From positions 496,001 through 560,000 of the forward strand of contig JBIIAO010000002.1 of assembly GCA_044239865.1 (NCBI GenBank): 64,000 bases of DNA, written 5' to 3'. The notes under the pieces were generated by a model. That model saw only the letters and a list, made by a program, of their open reading frames with translations. It did no database searches and was not told where the DNA came from. Position 1 is the first letter of the stretch, and each line of letters starts with the position of its first letter. Made by a program: the position numbers and the translations under genes. Shown in pieces: positions 60,781 to 64,000 of this stretch. Origin of the DNA: CAIZGX01 sp044239865. GTDB taxonomy: Bacteria > Bacteroidota > Bacteroidia > Flavobacteriales_D > Sanyastnellaceae.

Positions 60781-61469
60781 TTTTTTTCTGAATTTGCGGT
60801 TAATGCCTCACCAACAATTAGGTCGATGGGCGAAGTGATTTTAATATTTTCAAGATTTCCTTCCACCAAAAAAACCGAATGACCGTTCGCCTCCACTACA
60901 GAAGCGTCGTCGGTAAATAATGGGCTGAAGGGTTTGTTGTAGGCTTCTTTCAAAACAGATGCACGAAAACACTGTGGTGTTTGAATGCGTTTGTATAACG
61001 ATCGATCGACGCTTTTATTCTCTGCACCGTGCACTTCACGAATGGAATCGTTGATGGGAATGGCGGGGACTACAGCGTTGTATTCTTTCAATGCGTTGAA
61101 ACAACGCGTGAGTGTTTCGTGCGAAACGAGTGGACGAACAGCGTCGTGCACTGCCACACAATTCACGCTTTCAGAAAGCGCATTCAATCCGTTTTTCACG
61201 CTGTGGAAACGTTCTTCTCCGCCAGCAACCACATTGTGTTCAGGGACATTTTCAAATTGAAGACACAAGTCCTTCCAAAATGAAATATAGTCGTGATGCA
61301 TGACTACGACCATTTCGAAATTTCGATTGAATGAAAAGAAATTTCGAAGCGTATGAATAAGAATGGGTGTGTTGTTCAGCGTAAGAAATTGCTTCGGAAG
61401 GGCGCTTCCCATGCGGGTTCCGGTTCCGCCTGCGACAAAGATGACAGCATGATTTTCAGTGGCTTCCAT
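60777..61469 (-). CDS. ispD: 2-C-methyl-D-erythritol 4-phosphate cytidylyltransferase
   Basis: A 230-aa IspD of the MEP isoprenoid pathway, coupling CTP to methylerythritol phosphate. Family motifs are FVAGGTGTRMGSALPKQFL, VVAGGEERFHSVKNGL, CVAVHDAVRPLV, YKRIQTPQCFRASVLKEAY and FTDDASVVEANG with NIKITSPIDL. It sits 3 nt after neuB and overlaps the peptidase (ATGA). Despite the neuB neighbour these motifs are those of IspD, not of a CMP-sialate synthetase. Confidence 0.94.
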   Translation of the reverse strand: MEATENHAVIFVAGGTGTRMGSALPKQFLTLNNTPILIHTLRNFFSFNRNFEMVVVMHHDYISFWKDLCLQFENVPEHNVVAGGEERFHSVKNGLNALSESVNCVAVHDAVRPLVSHETLTRCFNALKEYNAVVPAIPINDSIREVHGAENKSVDRSLYKRIQTPQCFRASVLKEAYNKPFSPLFTDDASVVEANGHSVFLVEGNLENIKITSPIDLIVGEALTANSEKK

Positions 61470-61472
61470 GCG

Positions 61473-62510
61473 TTAGTCTTCCAGGTGAATGGGGTAAATA
61501 ATTTCATTCGCAGGAATGGACGAAGTGGTGCGTTTTCCAACCACCAAATTTCGTTGTGCCCATTTGAAACCGTCTCCTGGAGAGAGCATGCACAAGTCTG
61601 ATTCTTCAATAATTTTTCCAGCTGGAATTTCACGAACGGCAGCAATGCTTCTTTCCAATTTCAAGCGAGCGGAAGCAACAGAATCTTCAATCTTCATTTC
61701 CACTTCACCCAAAGACAATTCGAGTTCACGAATGTCGCGCACCATGCGTCGAATGCCTTCTGGGCCAAGGGATCCGCGCTGGTCGGTTCCCTTCAAATTA
61801 CGATCAGTGGTGATGTGCTTTTCAATGATGGCAGCACCCATAGCAACGGCGGCAACCGGAGTAAAAATGCCGAGCGTGTGATCGCTGAAACCAATGTTGT
61901 AATCCGGATAATTGTTCTGTAAAAAACGAATGGTATTGAGGTTCACATTCTTCGGCTGCGTAGGGTATTCCGAGGTGCAGTGAAGAATGCTAATGTTTGA
62001 ATGGTAATGCGAAATAATGTCTAACGCACTATCGAGCTCTTCCTTTCCGGCCATACCGGTAGAGAGAATGATTGGAATTTTCGTTTCCGCCAAAGCCTCC
62101 AATAGCGGGAGGTTCGTGAGGTCGCGACTTGCAACTTTCAGATAATCGGGGGTGATTCGTTTCAACAACGAAAGACATCCAGTTGCGCAAAGCGTTTCCA
62201 CAAAATCTAATCCTTTCGATTTAGAATAATGAAACAATTCTTCATGTTGCTCGTCGTTCAATTCAAGAAATGCCCTGTGTTCCCCGTAAGTGGCACCGAA
62301 GGAATGTGGACTGTTGTAGGGCGCATTCATTTGCGATTGACTGAGTTCTTCATTCAAGTCGCGCTTGGTGAGCTTCACCGCATTCATGGGTTTCAGTTCG
62401 AGCTGAAAATAATCTTCCACGACAGGAGCAGCTGCGAGGTCTATGATTTCCTTCGCCAGATCTATTGAACCGTTGTGGTTTTGTCCTATTTCTCCGATTA
62501 TGTAGGTCAC
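61473..62510 (-). CDS. NeuB-family sialic-acid-type synthase
   Basis: A 345-aa N-acetylneuraminate synthase-like protein condensing phosphoenolpyruvate with an N-acetyl-sugar to a nonulosonate. Visible are YIIGEIGQNHNGSIDLAKEII, the TIM-barrel segment KVASRDLTNLPLLEALA, STGMAGKEEL, HCTSEYPTQPKNVNLNTI, GFSDHTLGIFTPVAAVAMGA and IEKHITTDRNLKGTDQRGSL, then a C-terminal SAF-like domain. The start is GTG 62510, 4 nt after a -7 box. Upstream codons are in frame but belong to the array. The exact sugar (neuraminic, legionaminic, pseudaminic) cannot be told. Confidence 0.9.
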   Translation of the reverse strand: MTYIIGEIGQNHNGSIDLAKEIIDLAAAPVVEDYFQLELKPMNAVKLTKRDLNEELSQSQMNAPYNSPHSFGATYGEHRAFLELNDEQHEELFHYSKSKGLDFVETLCATGCLSLLKRITPDYLKVASRDLTNLPLLEALAETKIPIILSTGMAGKEELDSALDIISHYHSNISILHCTSEYPTQPKNVNLNTIRFLQNNYPDYNIGFSDHTLGIFTPVAAVAMGAAIIEKHITTDRNLKGTDQRGSLGPEGIRRMVRDIRELELSLGEVEMKIEDSVASARLKLERSIAAVREIPAGKIIEESDLCMLSPGDGFKWAQRNLVVGKRTTSSIPANEIIYPIHLED

Positions 62511-62514
62511 CTTA

Positions 62515-62522
62515 CAAATATA
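62515..62522 (-). promoter_or_regulatory. -7 box TATATTTG, 4 nt before neuB GTG
   Basis: The minus strand reads TATATTTG, an exact TAnnTTTG match, then 4 nt and the GTG. The hairpin array begins immediately upstream, so the usual -33 region is array sequence. A leaderless GTG mRNA is likely. Confidence 0.6.
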
Positions 62523-62523
62523 T

Positions 62524-62782
62524 ACACACTTCGTGTGATGACGGCGAAGCCGATGACACTCTTCGAGTGATGACCAGCGGAGCTGGATGACGGCGGAGCC
62601 GATGACACTCTTCGAGTGATGACCAGCGGAGCTGGATGACGGCGGAGCCGATGACACTCTTCGAGTGATGACGATTTTCAATCGATGACGAACAAGTTCG
62701 ATGACCGCTTCGCGGAGCGTCATCCGGAACGGTCATCACATGAAATGTGTCATCCTTCGAAGAAGGTCATCCACGCAGTGGT
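62524..62782. repeat. Bipartite GTCATC/GATGAC hairpin array with 49-bp super-repeat
   Basis: Left half (GATGAC): ACACTTCGTGT, GGCGAAGCC, then a block ACTCTTCGAGT + CCAGCGGAGCTGG + GGCGGAGCC with an exact 49-bp period (62552, 62601, 62650). Then CGATTTTCAATCG and CGAACAAGTTCG. Inversion core at 62700-62724. Right half (GTCATC): CCGGAACGG, ACATGAAATGT, CCTTCGAAGAAGG and CCACGCAGTGG. It fills the gap between the DUF2480 stop and the neuB promoter. Confidence 0.9.
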
Positions 62783-62786
62783 CCTG

Positions 62787-63281
62787 TTATCGCTTAAAAA
62801 GCGGCACAGTTGAACACGGTTCTCCGTACATGATGCGGTTGGAGACAGGCTGAAGTTTTTGAGAAAGTTGAATGTACACTTCTTCTGTTAGTCGAAGTGA
62901 AGTGCAGCCCTTAACGACCACATTTTTATCTTGAAATTTCGAAAGATCCAATTGTTGAATAAAGGCTAGCGCTCTCAGTGTGTCTAGATTTTCTGGAGAT
63001 GAAAAATGACACTGGGCATTCACTTCAGAAAGTTTCAATGACAATAGCATGTAAGCCCAAACGGGTATAATGGCATCTACCGAACAGTAAATGGCTACAA
63101 TTTTATTCTCGAAATTAGAGGTGTCCAATGCAGAAACAAATTCACGAAAGTCCTTTTCCTTCAACGCTATACCTTGCCACAATTGCGGAGCAATATCTAT
63201 TGTCGCACCTGCAAACGCTTCTACTTCTTCAGCTATATCTAGCGTAATGAGCTTACTATTTGCAACTTTGTTTTCTATCAT
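62787..63281 (-). CDS. DUF2480 family protein
   Basis: A 164-aa cytoplasmic protein of the DUF2480 family, conserved in Bacteroidota. Matching parts are NSKLITLDIAEEV, LKEKDFREFVSAL, IVAIYCSVDAIIPVWAYMLL, NVVVKGCTSLRLTEEVYIQL and the closing IMYGEPCSTVPLFKR with one conserved cysteine. Function unknown. The start follows a -7 box by 4 nt. Confidence 0.88.
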   Translation of the reverse strand: MIENKVANSKLITLDIAEEVEAFAGATIDIAPQLWQGIALKEKDFREFVSALDTSNFENKIVAIYCSVDAIIPVWAYMLLSLKLSEVNAQCHFSSPENLDTLRALAFIQQLDLSKFQDKNVVVKGCTSLRLTEEVYIQLSQKLQPVSNRIMYGEPCSTVPLFKR

Positions 63282-63285
63282 ATTC

Positions 63286-63293
63286 CAAAAGTA
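63286..63293 (-). promoter_or_regulatory. -7 box TACTTTTG, 4 nt before the DUF2480 ATG
   Basis: The minus strand reads TACTTTTG (exact TAnnTTTG), then GAAT and the ATG at 63281. The gap 63294-63377 has a possible hairpin GGAGCCTCCGGCT but no gene. Confidence 0.6.
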
Positions 63294-63377
63294 CTTTATT
63301 CTTATGAAAAAAAATTCAAAAGGTGCTATGCAAGGAGCCTCCGGCTAGGTGAAGCTGCGTGAATATTGCCATCTTCA

Positions 63378-63695
63378 TCACCTCGGTGTTTTTTTCTTCG
63401 GAAAAACAATCTCAATTCTTCCTCCCAATCCATCTTCCACAATTTTCATTAAAGTTGAAAGACGAATGTCTGAACCCTCATTTTCAATTCTGGAAATATA
63501 ACTTTTCTTCGTCCCGCACTTGGCTGCTAACTGGTCTTGTGTGAGTTGCAATTGCAGTCGTTGTTGTTCAATTAAAGCACCTATTTTGAAACGTTCAAAT
63601 CCAGCATCGAAGGCAGCGCGCGCTTCACTCCCCTTCTTCCCATATCGGCTGTCTAAATGATCTTCGAAAGTTGTGATGTTCTTATTCTTTTTCAT
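63378..63695 (-). CDS. XRE-type antitoxin (HigA-like)
   Basis: A 105-aa helix-turn-helix protein. After an N-terminal helical part (RYGKKGSEARAAFDAGFERFKIGALI) the XRE domain reads QRLQLQLTQDQLAAKCGTKKSYISRIENEGSDIRLSTLMKI. Partner of the RelE/HigB-like toxin encoded directly upstream, whose gene overlaps it by 14 bp. It would neutralise the toxin and repress the operon. Confidence 0.88.
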   Translation of the reverse strand: MKKNKNITTFEDHLDSRYGKKGSEARAAFDAGFERFKIGALIEQQRLQLQLTQDQLAAKCGTKKSYISRIENEGSDIRLSTLMKIVEDGLGGRIEIVFPKKKTPR

Positions 63696-64000
63696 TGAAA
63701 TATTCGTTCATTATTTTTTGTGCCAATTCAATTTGATTCGACGGTGTCTTCATGGTTTTTTTAGTGAACCCATTTCCTAAAACAACCACTTTCTCTCTAT
63801 CGAAAAAACAGAAAATTCGAAAAATATTGCCACTATGGATGACACGAATCTCATAAAGTCCTTTTACACCTTTTATTTTCTTGAAATAGACTATTGGTAC
63901 TATTTCAATGGTTTCCAAAAGCATTATAGTCCAATCAATTTTGTTCTGAATAAAAATCGAGGAAATAGTGTTTGTAGAAAATAGTTTTTCTAATTTTCTC
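63682..64000 (-). CDS. RelE/HigB-like toxin (Gp49-like), 5' partial
   Basis: The frame is open to the window edge. An ATG at 63924 would give 80 aa, but upstream codons continue the family's helix (KIDWTIMLLETIEIVP), so the true start lies beyond 64000. The fold continues with YFKKIKGVKGLYEIRVIHSGNIFRIFCFFD, KVVVLGNGFTKKTMKTPSNQIELAQKIM, typical of phage-derived Gp49/HigB mRNA interferases with basic active-site residues. The toxin gene comes first and overlaps the antitoxin, the usual HigBA order. Confidence 0.85.
   Translation of the reverse strand, partial: RKLEKLFSTNTISSIFIQNKIDWTIMLLETIEIVPIVYFKKIKGVKGLYEIRVIHSGNIFRIFCFFDREKVVVLGNGFTKKTMKTPSNQIELAQKIMNEYFNEKE

Noticed and set aside
60777..61469. 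CMP-sialic acid synthetase partner for NeuB
   Set aside because: All conserved motifs are those of IspD; the closeness to neuB alone does not support another role.

Overview
The window reads as a chromosome segment of a Bacteroidota bacterium, most likely Flavobacteriales (Crocinitomicaceae/Cryomorphaceae-like). Support: several secreted proteins end in a type IX secretion (T9SS) sorting tail with a YPNP motif; there are SusC-like TonB receptors and a DUF2480 protein; ribosome binding sites are absent; and promoters carry the Bacteroidetes -7 box TAnnTTTG (here also TAnnTTCG). In at least eight genes that box ends exactly 4 nt before the start codon, which points to leaderless mRNAs. The family-level placement is inference.

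Layout. 1-11.9 kb: secreted carbohydrate-active proteins (CBM-like repeats, GH16), a thioredoxin-fold lipid/periplasm protein, a family-7 aldehyde dehydrogenase, a Cys/His-rich + HMA + TonB-receptor locus that looks metal-related, a 917-aa T9SS surface protein and ferrochelatase. 11.9-21.5 kb: yicC-gmk-nadD-ogt, a PHP-like membrane protein, rmlD, an outer-membrane barrel, an ABC permease, a PqqD + HPr-kinase-like pair, a CPBP protease and a four-helix-bundle (S23) gene. 21.9-28.4 kb: a tetR-tolC-MFP-RND efflux operon. 28.9-40.4 kb: a TonB/outer-membrane barrel receptor, pyrC with a dolichol-phosphate-mannose-synthase-like enzyme, an MBOAT + AlgX-like acetylation pair, an AAA/DUF4143 ATPase, and a phosphohexomutase with an 88-residue repeat insertion. 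40.4-57.0 kb: a second S23 gene, then a Wzx/Wzy exopolysaccharide operon on the minus strand (nucleotide-sugar dehydrogenase, Wza, Wzc, Gmd, Wzx, two acetyltransferases, Wzy, two glycosyltransferases, WecG, initiating transferase, RmlB, RmlA) with an AT-rich centre. 57.2-64 kb: histidine kinase, S9 peptidase, IspD, NeuB, DUF2480 and a HigBA-type toxin-antitoxin pair cut by the window end.

The striking feature is an unusual repeat system at gene and operon borders. Each array is a string of different short perfect hairpins (stems 3-6 bp, loops mostly 3 nt such as GAA, TTC, TCC, TGC) separated by one constant linker. The main family uses linker GTCATC/GATGAC and occurs at eight sites; five of these are bipartite (GATGAC on the left, GTCATC on the right) and turn over at an identical 25-nt inversion core. 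Other arrays have the same architecture but different linkers (AAGAT/ATCTT, GATCAAT, ATTCC, CCCTCG, GTAAATT/AATTTAC, and a 12-bp coding version inside the phosphohexomutase). Arrays supply stop codons of the gene before them and run right up to the -7 box of the gene after them. Both S23 genes in the window sit between such arrays. No named repeat family that I know matches this; a REP-like, HUH-nuclease-driven or S23-linked origin is hypothesis only.
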